A stretch of DNA of 64,000 bases, taken from assembly GCF_002556545.1 (NCBI RefSeq), contig NZ_CP022685.1:5372001-5436000 (forward strand), read 5' to 3'. The position numbers and the translations under genes are program-made. Under the pieces are notes generated by a model. The model saw only the letters and a program-made list of their open reading frames with translations, was not told the origin of the DNA and searched no databases. Source of the stretch: Streptomyces formicae (GTDB taxonomy: Bacteria > Actinomycetota > Actinomycetes > Streptomycetales > Streptomycetaceae). Below, in pieces: positions 25,424 to 33,261 of this stretch (its first letter is position 1; every line of letters begins with the position of its first letter).

Positions 25424-26788
25424 GTGTCCGCGAATTCCGCGACGCCCGCCGACAAGGCAGGCGACACCGAGAAGCCCGAGTCCGGCTTCCGGATACCCAA
25501 GTTCCTCAAGATCCCCTTCTGGGCGCAGATCCTCGGCGGCCTCGTCCTGGGTGTCCTGCTCGGCTGGATCGCCCGTGACCAGGACGTCGACTGGCTCGTC
25601 ACCACCCTCTCCAAGGTCGGCGACACCTTCATCGGGCTCCTGAAGCTGGCGGTCGCCCCGCTCGTCTTCTTCGCGATCCTGGTGTCGATCACCAACCTGC
25701 GGAAGGTCAACAACGCCGCGCGCCTGGCCACCCGCACCCTGCTCTGGTTCATGATCACGTCGCTGATCGCGGTGGCCATCGGCCTCACCATCGGTCTGAT
25801 CACCAACCCGGGCTCCGGCACCGGCCTCACCCCGAAGGACGGCAAGGCCCCCGACCACGCGGGCTCCTGGATCGACTTCCTGACCGGGATCATCCCGACG
25901 GACGTCATCACGCCCTTCACCGAGCTCAACGTCCTGCAGATCGTCTTCATGGCCGCCGTCGCCGGCATCGCCGTACTGAAGATCGGTGACAAGGCCCAGC
26001 CGATCCTGGAGCTGAGCGAGTCCGTCCTCGCCCTCCTCCAGAAGGCCCTGTGGTGGGTCATCAAGCTCTCCCCGATCGGCACCATCGGCCTCATCGGCTT
26101 CGCCATCGCGGACTACGGCTGGAACCTCATCAGCAAGTACGCGACGTTCACCGCGGACATCTACATCGGCTGCGCCCTGGTGATGTTCGGCGTCTACCCG
26201 CTGCTGCTCGCGTTCGTCGCCAAGGTCAACCCGCTCCAGTTCTTCAAGGGCGCCTGGCCCGCGATCCAGCTGGCCTTCGTCTCGCGCTCCTCGGTCGGCA
26301 CCATGCCGATCACCCAGAAGGTCACCGAGCGCCTCGGCGTGCCGAAGGAGTACACGTCCTTCGCGGTGCCCTTCGGCGCCACGACGAAGATGGACGGCTG
26401 CGCCGCGATCTACCCGTCGATCGCCGCGATCTTCGTCGCGCAGATCTTCGACGTGAACCTGGGCATCAAGGAGTACCTGCTCATCGCGTTCGTCTCGGTC
26501 GTCGGCTCCGCCGCCACCGCCGGTCTCACCGGCGCCACGGTCATGCTGACGCTGACCCTGTCGACGCTCGGCCTGCCGATGGAAGGCGTGGGCCTCCTGC
26601 TCGCCATCGACCCGGTCCTCGACATGATGCGCACCGCCACCAACGTGGCCGGGCAGGCGCTGGTCCCGGTGATCGTCGCGGCCCGCGAGAAGATCCTCGA
26701 CCACACGGCGTACGAGAGCGCGTCGGCGTCCCCGCTGGACGACTTCGACGAGTCGCCCTCGTCGCGTGCGGTGGCTGCGGCCGCCTGA
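25424..26788 (+). CDS. dicarboxylate/amino acid:cation symporter (DAACS family)
   Basis: A 454-residue secondary transporter of the glutamate/aspartate/dicarboxylate:cation symporter fold, with about eight helices and two re-entrant loops. AFVSRSSVGTMPITQKV is the HP1 serine-rich loop, PFGATTKMDGCAAIYPSIAAIFVAQ the TM7 NMDGT-equivalent (TKMDG), and GLTGATVMLTLTLSTLGLPMEGVGLLLAIDPVLDMMRTATNVAGQ the HP2-TM8 region. GTG 25424 has CGGAG seven bases upstream, better spaced than GTG 25418. Substrate is unproven: the Cys-rich leader upstream argues for cystine or another sulfur-containing anion rather than C4-dicarboxylates. Confidence 0.88.
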   Translation: MSANSATPADKAGDTEKPESGFRIPKFLKIPFWAQILGGLVLGVLLGWIARDQDVDWLVTTLSKVGDTFIGLLKLAVAPLVFFAILVSITNLRKVNNAARLATRTLLWFMITSLIAVAIGLTIGLITNPGSGTGLTPKDGKAPDHAGSWIDFLTGIIPTDVITPFTELNVLQIVFMAAVAGIAVLKIGDKAQPILELSESVLALLQKALWWVIKLSPIGTIGLIGFAIADYGWNLISKYATFTADIYIGCALVMFGVYPLLLAFVAKVNPLQFFKGAWPAIQLAFVSRSSVGTMPITQKVTERLGVPKEYTSFAVPFGATTKMDGCAAIYPSIAAIFVAQIFDVNLGIKEYLLIAFVSVVGSAATAGLTGATVMLTLTLSTLGLPMEGVGLLLAIDPVLDMMRTATNVAGQALVPVIVAAREKILDHTAYESASASPLDDFDESPSSRAVAAAA

Positions 26789-26813
26789 GTCCCCGGGTCT
26801 CCTTTCGACCCCT

Positions 26814-26850
26814 GGAGCCCCGCCCCGGAACCATTCCGGAGCGGGGCTCC
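26814..26850 (+). terminator. terminator hairpin after the symporter gene
   Basis: GGAGCCCCGC (26814-26823) pairs with GCGGGGCTCC (26841-26850); CCGGAA and TTCCGG extend the stem inside, leaving a loop of about three bases. It starts 26 bases after the symporter stop and precedes the TetR gene. Confidence 0.8.
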
Positions 26851-26923
26851 GTCAATCGTGTCCTGACCTCCGTTGACCGTACGCTGACCTCGGACGGGGT
26901 CGCGCGGGAAGACGGGGACTGAC

Positions 26924-27562
26924 GTGGTCGAGAAGCAGCGGCAGAAGCGGATGCCGCGTGCCGTGCGTGAGCAGCAGATGATGGACGCCGCGGTGCGGAT
27001 CTTCGGGCAGCGGGGGTACCGGGCCGCATCCATGGACGAGATAGCCGAACTCGCCGGAGTCTCCAAGCCGTTGGTCTACCTCTACCTGAACTCCAAGGAA
27101 GAGCTCTTCACCGCCTGCATCCGGCGGGAGGCCGCCGCGCTCGTCGCCGCGGTGCGTGACGGGGTGTCGGCGGCGGAGCCCGCCGACCGGCAACTCTGGT
27201 CCGGGCTCACGGCGTTCTTCGAGCACACCGCGGAGCGGCCCGACGGGTGGGCGGTGCTGCACGCCCAGGCGCGTACGCACGGGGAGCCGTTCGCCGCCGA
27301 GGTCGCGGGGATGCGGGAGGAGATCCTCGCGTTCGTGACGCTGCTGATCGCCGAGGCGGCGCGGGAGGCGCACCGGAACCCCGCGCTGCCCGACCGCGAG
27401 GTGGCCGGGCTCGCGCAGGCGCTGGTCGGGGCGGCGGAGTCGCTGGCCGACTGGGCCAACACGGACGCGACCGTCTCCGCGAAGGAGGCCGCGGCGACCC
27501 TCATGAACTTCGCCTGGGCGGGGCTCGGCGACCTCATGGAAGGACGGCGCTGGACCCCGTGA
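26924..27562 (+). CDS. TetR family transcriptional regulator
   Basis: A 212-residue TetR-type repressor. The DNA-binding region at residues 15-60 reads REQQMMDAAVRIFGQRGYRAASMDEIAELAGVSKPLVYLYLNSKEELF. The remaining helices form the effector-binding and dimer domain. GTG 26924 opens the frame. Its 3' end overlaps the convergent MaoC-type gene by 29 bases. Closeness to the MaoC-FabG-FadA locus makes fatty-acid control a reasonable guess, and the operators at 30215-30236 are TetR-like in shape, but this pairing is not shown by the sequence. Confidence 0.9.
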   Translation: MVEKQRQKRMPRAVREQQMMDAAVRIFGQRGYRAASMDEIAELAGVSKPLVYLYLNSKEELFTACIRREAAALVAAVRDGVSAAEPADRQLWSGLTAFFEHTAERPDGWAVLHAQARTHGEPFAAEVAGMREEILAFVTLLIAEAAREAHRNPALPDREVAGLAQALVGAAESLADWANTDATVSAKEAAATLMNFAWAGLGDLMEGRRWTP

Positions 27563-28370
27563 GGTGAGTCCTGCCGGTGGCGGTGGCGCGGAGCTCGAAG
27601 GCGGGGCCGCGGGCCGTGTAGGTCACGGTGGAGGGGAGGGGGACGGGGGCCTTGAACTCGACGTGGACGTGCAGCGGCGACTCGGGATCCGCGTTCCGCG
27701 TCGGCTCGTGCGCCGCGAGGCACCTGGCGGCGGTCCACATGCCGTGGGCGATGGCGCGCGGGAAGCCGAAGGGGCGGGCGGTCAGCGGGTGCAGGTGGAT
27801 GGGGTTCCGGTCGCCGCTGACGGAGGCGTAGCGGCGGCCCAGGTCGGACGCGAGGTGCCAGTCGGTGCCGGGTCCGGCGGGTGTCGCCCCGTCTCGCGGT
27901 CGCCCGGAGCCGGCCGACGTCTTGTGGCGGGCCAGGAACGTGCTGCGCGACTCCCAGCGGAGGGTGCCGTCCGTGGTGCGTGCCTCGGTGGCGAGGGTGG
28001 CTTCCGTGCCGCGCCTGTGCGGGGCCAACTGTGCGACGTGTACGTCCAGTTCGAGCGCCTCGGTGGGGTGTACGGCATGGTGCTGGGTGATGTCGATGGA
28101 CGTGTGCACGAGGCCGAGGAGCGGGAGCGGGAAGTCCCTGGCGGACATCAGGCGCATGGCCAGGGGGAAGGCGAGGACGTGCGGGTAGGTGGGCGGCAGG
28201 GTGCGGAGGTCGTCGCGACCGCGGCCGGTGGCGAATCCGCAGACGCGTTCGTAGGCGGCGAGGTGTGGGGGCTTGACGTGGGCGACTTCGCGGAGGTGGG
28301 TGGTGGGGGGCTGGGCGTCGGGGTGGGGGCGCTTGAAGGGGGAGGCCAGTACGGCGCGGAGGAGGGGCAT
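27534..28370 (-). CDS. MaoC/HtdX-type (R)-3-hydroxyacyl thioester dehydratase
   Basis: A 278-residue double hot-dog protein. The hydratase-2 motif DRNPIHLHPLTARPFGFPRAIAHGMW (residues about 186-211) carries the catalytic Asp and His. The N-terminal half (LPPTYPHVLAFPLAMRLMS) is the degenerate hot-dog. It hydrates or dehydrates enoyl/3-hydroxyacyl thioesters. Together with the reductase at 28871 and thiolase at 30260 it reproduces the order of Mycobacterium tuberculosis htdX-fabG4-fadA2. It reads in the same direction as the reductase but is separated from it by 500 bases of repeats, so co-transcription is uncertain. Confidence 0.88.
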   Translation of the reverse strand: MPLLRAVLASPFKRPHPDAQPPTTHLREVAHVKPPHLAAYERVCGFATGRGRDDLRTLPPTYPHVLAFPLAMRLMSARDFPLPLLGLVHTSIDITQHHAVHPTEALELDVHVAQLAPHRRGTEATLATEARTTDGTLRWESRSTFLARHKTSAGSGRPRDGATPAGPGTDWHLASDLGRRYASVSGDRNPIHLHPLTARPFGFPRAIAHGMWTAARCLAAHEPTRNADPESPLHVHVEFKAPVPLPSTVTYTARGPAFELRATATGRTHLTGSSAVLP

Positions 28371-28406
28371 GGGGGTCCTTTCCGGGGGTGGGGTCGCGGG
28401 GCTCGG

Positions 28407-28625
28407 GTGGGTGCGGGTCTTGCGCCTTGGGTTCGGTTGTGGGGCGGGGCCGCGGGGGTATGTGCGTACTCGCCGTCCCAGATGACCGCCAACGGACTTG
28501 CTTCCTTGCCTCGTTCACTTATGTGCTCCGTGCGCACATACCCCCACGTCCCCTCGCGCGCGCTCGCGACCGCCCCCCGGCGGGGGTTCCCGGCCCCCAC
28601 CGGGCCGCGGCCCCGCCCCACAGAC
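28407..28625 (+). repeat. palindromic dispersed element, copy B
   Basis: The outer arms near 28407-28455 and 28600-28622 contain TGTGGGGCGGGGCC and its complement, and inner arms GGGGGTATGTGCG (about 28460) and CGCACATACCCCC (about 28537). It is the same element as 1012-1245 in the other orientation: both share the arms, the CGCCGTCCCAGATG block and a CCCCCACGTCCCCTC-like tail; the central 25 bases differ. Together with the tandem repeat that follows it fills the 500-base gap between the MaoC and FabG genes. Confidence 0.7.
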
Positions 28626-28680
28626 GGGCGGTGGCCGCTCCCGCAGCCGAACGCGAACGGCAGCGCCCCTCAAGGGGCGC

Positions 28681-28834
28681 GGGGAACTGCGCGAAACCCC
28701 GGTGTGACACCGCACAGGACGTGGGGGAGATACCACCACCTCCCCCACCCACCCGGCGGGGAACTGCGCGAAACCCCGGTGTGACACCGCACAGGACGTG
28801 GGGGAGATACCACCACCTCCCCCACCCACCCGGC
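28681..28834 (+). repeat. two 77-bp tandem repeats with stem-loops
   Basis: Units at 28681-28757 and 28758-28834 are nearly identical. Each starts with GGGGAACTGCGCGAAACCCC, holds the palindrome GGTGTGACACC, and ends with GTGGGGGAG ... CTCCCCCAC, a 9-bp stem with about ten loop bases. The first unit is preceded by the perfect stem GCGCCCCTCAAGGGGCGC (28663-28680), which is the head of the widespread GGGGCGCGGGGAACTGCGC element. Confidence 0.85.
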
Positions 28835-28870
28835 AGGGACAACGCCCCGACCCACCCCGTGGGCCCCGCG

Positions 28871-30187
28871 CTACGCGCCCAAGAGGCTCTGGCCACACGT
28901 GCGGATCACCTGCGCGTTCACACCCCCCGTAGCCAGCCACGCCGTCACCTCCGCCACGTCCGTGGGAAGCCCGCCCTGGGACAGGGAGTTCATGCGGCGA
29001 CCCGCCTCGCGGATCAGGAGAGGGACCGCCGCCGTCATCTTCGTCTCGATGAAGCCGGGCGCCACCGCGTTCACCGTGACGCCGTGCTCCGCCAGCGCCC
29101 GGGGCGCGAGGGAACGGGTCAGGCCGATGATCCCGGCCTTGCTGGCCGCGTAGTTGGTCTGGCCCGCGTTCCCGGCGATCCCCGCGATCGAGGAGGTGGC
29201 GACGATCCGGCCGCCGGGTCGCAGCACCCCGGTCCGCAGGAGCGTGTCCGTGGTGGAGAGGACGGCGCCGAGGTTCACGTCGAGCACCGCGTTCCAGCGG
29301 TCGCGCGGCATGTTCGCCAGGGTGCGGTCGCGGGTGATGCCCGCGTTGTGGACGAGGACGTCGAGGCCCCCGTCGGTGGGCAGCGCGGCGACGATGCGTT
29401 CGCCCGCGTCGTCCGCCGTGATGTCCAGGGGGAGCGCCGTGCCGCCAAGGCGGTCGGCCACGCGGATCAGGTCCTGTTGGGCCGCGGGCACGTCGAGGAG
29501 GACCACGCGCGCGCCGTCGCGGACCAGGACGTCCGCCACCGCTTCGCCGATGCCGCGTGCGGCGCCCGTGACCAGTGCCGTACGCCCGGCGAGGGGGCGC
29601 TCCCAGTCGTCGGGGTCGCGCACCGCCGCCTCGGGGCCGGTCTCGATGACCTGGCCCGTGACGTACGCGGACTTGGGGGAGAGGAGGAAGCGGAGGGTGG
29701 AGGACGCGGAGCCGGTCGGGCCGGGGACGCGGACGAGGTTGGCGGTGCGGCCGCGGCCCAGTTCCTTGCCGAGGGAGCGTACGAAGCCTTCGAGTGCCTG
29801 TTGGGCGGCTGCCTGGTGGTGGTCGGCGGGGTCGGGCGGGGAGCCGATGACGACGACGCGGCCGTTGTCGGCGACCGAGCGGACCACGGGGTGGAGCGCG
29901 GTGTGCACCTCGGTGAGGTCGGCGACGCAGGACGCTCCCGTCGCGTCGAGGACGACCGCCGCGGGCCGGGAGGACGCGGTGGCGGGCGGCAGGCCCTGGG
30001 AGGTGAGGAGTTCCACGAGGGCGTCGGTGTGGCGGGAGCCGCCCGTGGTCAGGAGCAGCACATCGCCGTCCAGGCGCGGGTGTTCGGGCGACCAGCGGCG
30101 CAGTGCGACCGGCCGGGGCAGGCCGAGGCGGCGGGTGAGGAAGCGGCCGGGCGCGGTGCCGGTGAAGTGCAGATAGCGGTCGGCCAT
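28871..30187 (-). CDS. fabG: high-molecular-weight 3-oxoacyl-ACP/CoA reductase (FabG4 type)
   Basis: A 438-residue two-domain SDR. Residues 1 to about 215 form a flavodoxin-like domain without catalysis (VLLLTTGGSRHTDALVELLT). The SDR domain starts at GRTALVTGAARGIGEAVADVL, has NAGITRDRTLANM, the catalytic SSIAGIAGNAGQTNYAASKAG (Ser, Tyr, Lys), and PGFIETKMT. This architecture is that of FabG4/HMwFabG, which reduces 3-oxoacyl thioesters with NADH. It is divergent from the thiolase over a 72-base gap holding overlapping palindromes. Confidence 0.92.
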   Translation of the reverse strand: MADRYLHFTGTAPGRFLTRRLGLPRPVALRRWSPEHPRLDGDVLLLTTGGSRHTDALVELLTSQGLPPATASSRPAAVVLDATGASCVADLTEVHTALHPVVRSVADNGRVVVIGSPPDPADHHQAAAQQALEGFVRSLGKELGRGRTANLVRVPGPTGSASSTLRFLLSPKSAYVTGQVIETGPEAAVRDPDDWERPLAGRTALVTGAARGIGEAVADVLVRDGARVVLLDVPAAQQDLIRVADRLGGTALPLDITADDAGERIVAALPTDGGLDVLVHNAGITRDRTLANMPRDRWNAVLDVNLGAVLSTTDTLLRTGVLRPGGRIVATSSIAGIAGNAGQTNYAASKAGIIGLTRSLAPRALAEHGVTVNAVAPGFIETKMTAAVPLLIREAGRRMNSLSQGGLPTDVAEVTAWLATGGVNAQVIRTCGQSLLGA

Positions 30188-30214
30188 TGTCCAACTCCCA
30201 GCTGAGTCCTAAAT

Positions 30215-30236
30215 TTACTTCCGAGTAAGGTTACTC
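30215..30236. promoter_or_regulatory. overlapping palindromes in the fabG-fadA divergent promoter
   Basis: TTACTTCCGAGTAA (30215-30228, arms TTACT/AGTAA) overlaps GAGTAAGGTTACTC (30223-30236, perfect 6-bp arms). Both sit in the 72-base gap between the divergent fabG (30187) and fadA (30260) starts. The GAGTAA half-site recurs before the lipase at 43820. Such dyads are typical TetR-family operators of fatty-acid genes. Confidence 0.65.
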
Positions 30237-30259
30237 AAGGGTCAGGAGCTGGTCGAGAC

Positions 30260-31537
30260 ATGAGCCTTCCTTCCGTACGACGCGTGGCCGTGGTCGGCGG
30301 CTGCCGCATCCCGTTCGCGCGCTCCGACGGGCCGTACGCGACCGCGTCCAACCAGGACATGCTCACCGCGGCCGTCGACGGTCTCGCGGCACGCCACTCC
30401 CTGCAAGGGGAGGGATCCGTGGGGGAGTTGGTTGCCGGGGCGGTGCTCAAGCACAGCAGGGACTTCAACCTGGCGAGGGAGGTCGTCCTCGGGTCGACGC
30501 TCGATGCCAGGACGCCCGCGTACGACATCCAGCAGGCCTGCGGGACCGGGCTGCAAGCCGTCATCGCCGTCGCCAACAAGATCATGCTGGGGCAGGTGGA
30601 GTCCGGCATCGCGGGTGGCGCCGACACCGCGAGCGACGCGCCGCTCGGGCTCAACGACGACCTGCGCAAGGTCCTGCTCGCCGCCCGGCGGGCCACCTCG
30701 CCGGGCGGGCGGCTGCGCGCGCTGGGGCGGGTGCGGCCCCGGCACGTCGTGCCGGACGTCCCGCGCAACGCCGAGCCGCGCACCGGGCTCTCGATGGGCG
30801 AGCACGCCGCCGTGACCGCGCGCGCGTGGGGCATCGGGCGCGCGGCGCAGGACGAGCTGGCGGCCGCGAGTCACCAGCGGCTCGCTGCCGCGTACGAGCG
30901 GGGGTTCTTCCAGGACCTCGTCGTACCGTTCCGCGGGCTTGCCAGGGACCAGAACCTGCGGCCGGGGTCCTCGGTGGAGCAACTCGCCAGGCTCAAGCCG
31001 GTGTTCGGCCTCGACGGGCCCAACCCGACGATGACGGCGGGCAATTCGACGCCGCTGACCGACGGGGCGGCCGTGGTGCTGCTCGCCGGCGAGGAGTGGG
31101 CCGCGCGGCGCGGCGCCGAACCGCTCGCGTATCTCACCGCGTGCGAGACGGCCGCCGTGGACTTCGTGCGCGGCGATGTCGCGGGCGGCGACGACGGGCT
31201 CCTGATGGCGCCCGCCCGCGCGGTGCCCAGGATGCTGGAGCGGGCCGGGCTCGGGCTCGGCGACTTCGACTTCGTGGAGGTCCACGAGGCGTTCGCCTCA
31301 CAGGTCCTCGCGACGCTGGCCGCGTGGGAGAAGCGGGGCATCGGCACCGTGCCAAGGGAGCGGCTCAACGTCGCCGGGTCCTCGCTCGCCACCGGGCATC
31401 CCTTCGCGGCCACCGGGGCGCGGATCGTCGCGACGCTCGCCCGGCTGCTCGCGGAGCGGGGGCGGCCGGGGCGCGGTCTCATCTCCGTCTGCGCGGCGGG
31501 CGGGCAGGGCGTCACGGCGATCCTGGAGCGGGACTGA
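30260..31537 (+). CDS. fadA: acetyl-CoA acyltransferase (thiolase, FadA2 type)
   Basis: A 425-residue thiolase. The acyl-enzyme cysteine is in DIQQACGTGLQAV (Cys94), the histidine in NVAGSSLATGHPFAATGAR, and the second cysteine in ISVCAAGGQG. It cleaves 3-oxoacyl-CoA with CoA, or condenses acetyl-CoA, in fatty-acid oxidation. The ATG at 30260 directly follows the operator region shared with fabG. It is longer than the usual 390-residue degradative thiolases and fits the FadI/FadA2 group that works with trifunctional-type partners. Confidence 0.92.
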   Translation: MSLPSVRRVAVVGGCRIPFARSDGPYATASNQDMLTAAVDGLAARHSLQGEGSVGELVAGAVLKHSRDFNLAREVVLGSTLDARTPAYDIQQACGTGLQAVIAVANKIMLGQVESGIAGGADTASDAPLGLNDDLRKVLLAARRATSPGGRLRALGRVRPRHVVPDVPRNAEPRTGLSMGEHAAVTARAWGIGRAAQDELAAASHQRLAAAYERGFFQDLVVPFRGLARDQNLRPGSSVEQLARLKPVFGLDGPNPTMTAGNSTPLTDGAAVVLLAGEEWAARRGAEPLAYLTACETAAVDFVRGDVAGGDDGLLMAPARAVPRMLERAGLGLGDFDFVEVHEAFASQVLATLAAWEKRGIGTVPRERLNVAGSSLATGHPFAATGARIVATLARLLAERGRPGRGLISVCAAGGQGVTAILERD

Positions 31538-31663
31538 GAGCGGAACTGAGAGCGGGATCGTCGCGGAGGGTGATCGGCGTGTGCGTAAGGTGACCGCCGC
31601 TGAACGGGCGGGGCCCGTGCCCGGCGCTTAGGGTGAGCGAGGGGCACACCCTGGGAGGTTGCC

Positions 31664-33232
31664 GTGCGCGGAGCCTGTGCACTCGCCGGCGTCACCGTGC
31701 TGATCGTCGTGGGAGCGGGCGCGCCGGGAGCCTTCCCGGCCGCCTCGGCCGACGCGGACGGCGGGCGGCCCGATCTGTCGCGCTACTACACGCAGAAGAT
31801 CAAGTGGTCCGCCTGCGAGGGCGCGACCGGGGACGTCGCGGAGGCCACGGGCCACGCCAAGGACGTCCGGTGCGGGAAGGTGACCGTGCCGCTCGACTAC
31901 GGGCAGCCGACGAAGGGCACCGTCGATCTCGCGATGATCAAGATGCGGTCGAGCGCGAGCGGCAAGCCGCGCGGCTCCCTGCTCCTGAACTTCGGCGGTC
32001 CCGGCGGCCCCGGCGTCTCCGCGCTGGCAGGGTCGCAGAAGGAGTTCGGGTACCTCAGCAAGGGGTACGACGTGGTCTCCTTCGATCCGCGCGGGGTCGG
32101 CGAGAGCGCGCCCGTCAGCTGCGGCGACGCCGCGGACGCCACGGAGGAGCCGGGCGCCGGTGAGAAGGGCTCCGACGACCCGGCCGCCCTGCTCGCCCAG
32201 TTGCGCGAGGTCGCCGCGGAGTGCGCGGCCAAGTCGGGGCCCGTGCTGGGCCACATCGGGACGGTCAACGTCTCCCGCGACATGGACGTCATGCGCCAGG
32301 CGCTCGGCGACAAGAAGCTCAACTACCTCGGCTTCTCGTACGGGACGCGGCTCGGCGCGGTCTACGCGGCACAGTTCCCCAAGAAGGTCGGGCGGATGGT
32401 GCTCGACGGCGTGGACACGCTGACCGAGCCGGTCGCCGAGCAGTCCCTGGCCACCGCCGAGGGCAGGCAGACCGCCCTGGACAACTTCCTCGCCTGGTGC
32501 ACGGGCAACGCGGGCTGTGTGTTCGGCACGGACGCGCGGGCGGCCCGGCAGGGCATGGTCCAGCTCATCAGGGACATGGACGAGATGCCCCTCCAGGCCG
32601 CGGACGGCGGGGAGTTCACCGGGCAGGACGTCGTCGGCGTGCTCAGCCAGGCGCTCTACAGCAGGCAGGCGTGGCCCGCGCTCTCGCAGGCGCTCGGCGG
32701 GCTGCTCGCGGACGGGGACCCGCGCGCGCTGATCCGGATGAGCGGCGGTCTCGGCAACGGGCCCGTCGGCATGTCCTGGCGTGCCGAGGACGTGCCCGCC
32801 GACAACATGACCGCCGCGCTGATGGCCGTGAACTGCGCCGACGACCCCGACCGGCCCGACGCCGCCCGTATCGAGAAGGAGGTCGGCACGCTCCGGAAGG
32901 AGTTCGAGGAGGCGTCGCCGGTCTTCGGCAAGTCGATGCTGATGCCGGTGCTGCTCTGCTTCGGGCGGCCTGCGGGCACCGACTACATCCGTGCGGACGT
33001 ACGGGACGTGAAGACGCCGAAGATGCTGCTCGTCGGCACGCGCGGCGACCCGGCCACCCCCTACCGGTGGACGGAGGAGACCGCAGAGCGCCTCGGTTCG
33101 CAGGCCGTCGTCCTGGACAACAAGGGGGACGGACACACCGGTTACCTGGGCTCCACGTGCGTGCGGGACAAGGTCGACGGGTTCCTGCTGTACGGGGAGA
33201 AGCCGACGGCCGGGACGTGCGCGGCGGAGTGA
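31664..33232 (+). CDS. secreted alpha/beta hydrolase (tripeptidyl aminopeptidase-like)
   Basis: A 522-residue exported alpha/beta hydrolase. Residues 1-32 are a signal peptide (LAGVTVLIVVGAGAPGAFPA). The oxyanion region is LLLNFGGPGGPGVS, the nucleophile elbow LGFSYGTRLGAVYA, and the C-terminal TAP-like lid/His region has TPKMLLVGTRGDPATPYRW and DGHTGYLGSTCV. This is the organisation of streptomycete SlpD/SlpE and tripeptidyl aminopeptidases, which release peptides from N termini outside the cell. The GTG at 31664 has GGGAGG upstream. It stands alone between the thiolase and a convergent regulator. Confidence 0.88.
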   Translation: MRGACALAGVTVLIVVGAGAPGAFPAASADADGGRPDLSRYYTQKIKWSACEGATGDVAEATGHAKDVRCGKVTVPLDYGQPTKGTVDLAMIKMRSSASGKPRGSLLLNFGGPGGPGVSALAGSQKEFGYLSKGYDVVSFDPRGVGESAPVSCGDAADATEEPGAGEKGSDDPAALLAQLREVAAECAAKSGPVLGHIGTVNVSRDMDVMRQALGDKKLNYLGFSYGTRLGAVYAAQFPKKVGRMVLDGVDTLTEPVAEQSLATAEGRQTALDNFLAWCTGNAGCVFGTDARAARQGMVQLIRDMDEMPLQAADGGEFTGQDVVGVLSQALYSRQAWPALSQALGGLLADGDPRALIRMSGGLGNGPVGMSWRAEDVPADNMTAALMAVNCADDPDRPDAARIEKEVGTLRKEFEEASPVFGKSMLMPVLLCFGRPAGTDYIRADVRDVKTPKMLLVGTRGDPATPYRWTEETAERLGSQAVVLDNKGDGHTGYLGSTCVRDKVDGFLLYGEKPTAGTCAAE

Positions 33233-33261
33233 GGTCGCGGCGGAGTGAGGGCGCGGGTGGG

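Noticed and set aside
28681..28834. Tandem repeats as a possible CRISPR array
   Set aside because: Only two units directly adjoining with no spacers, and no cas genes in the window.
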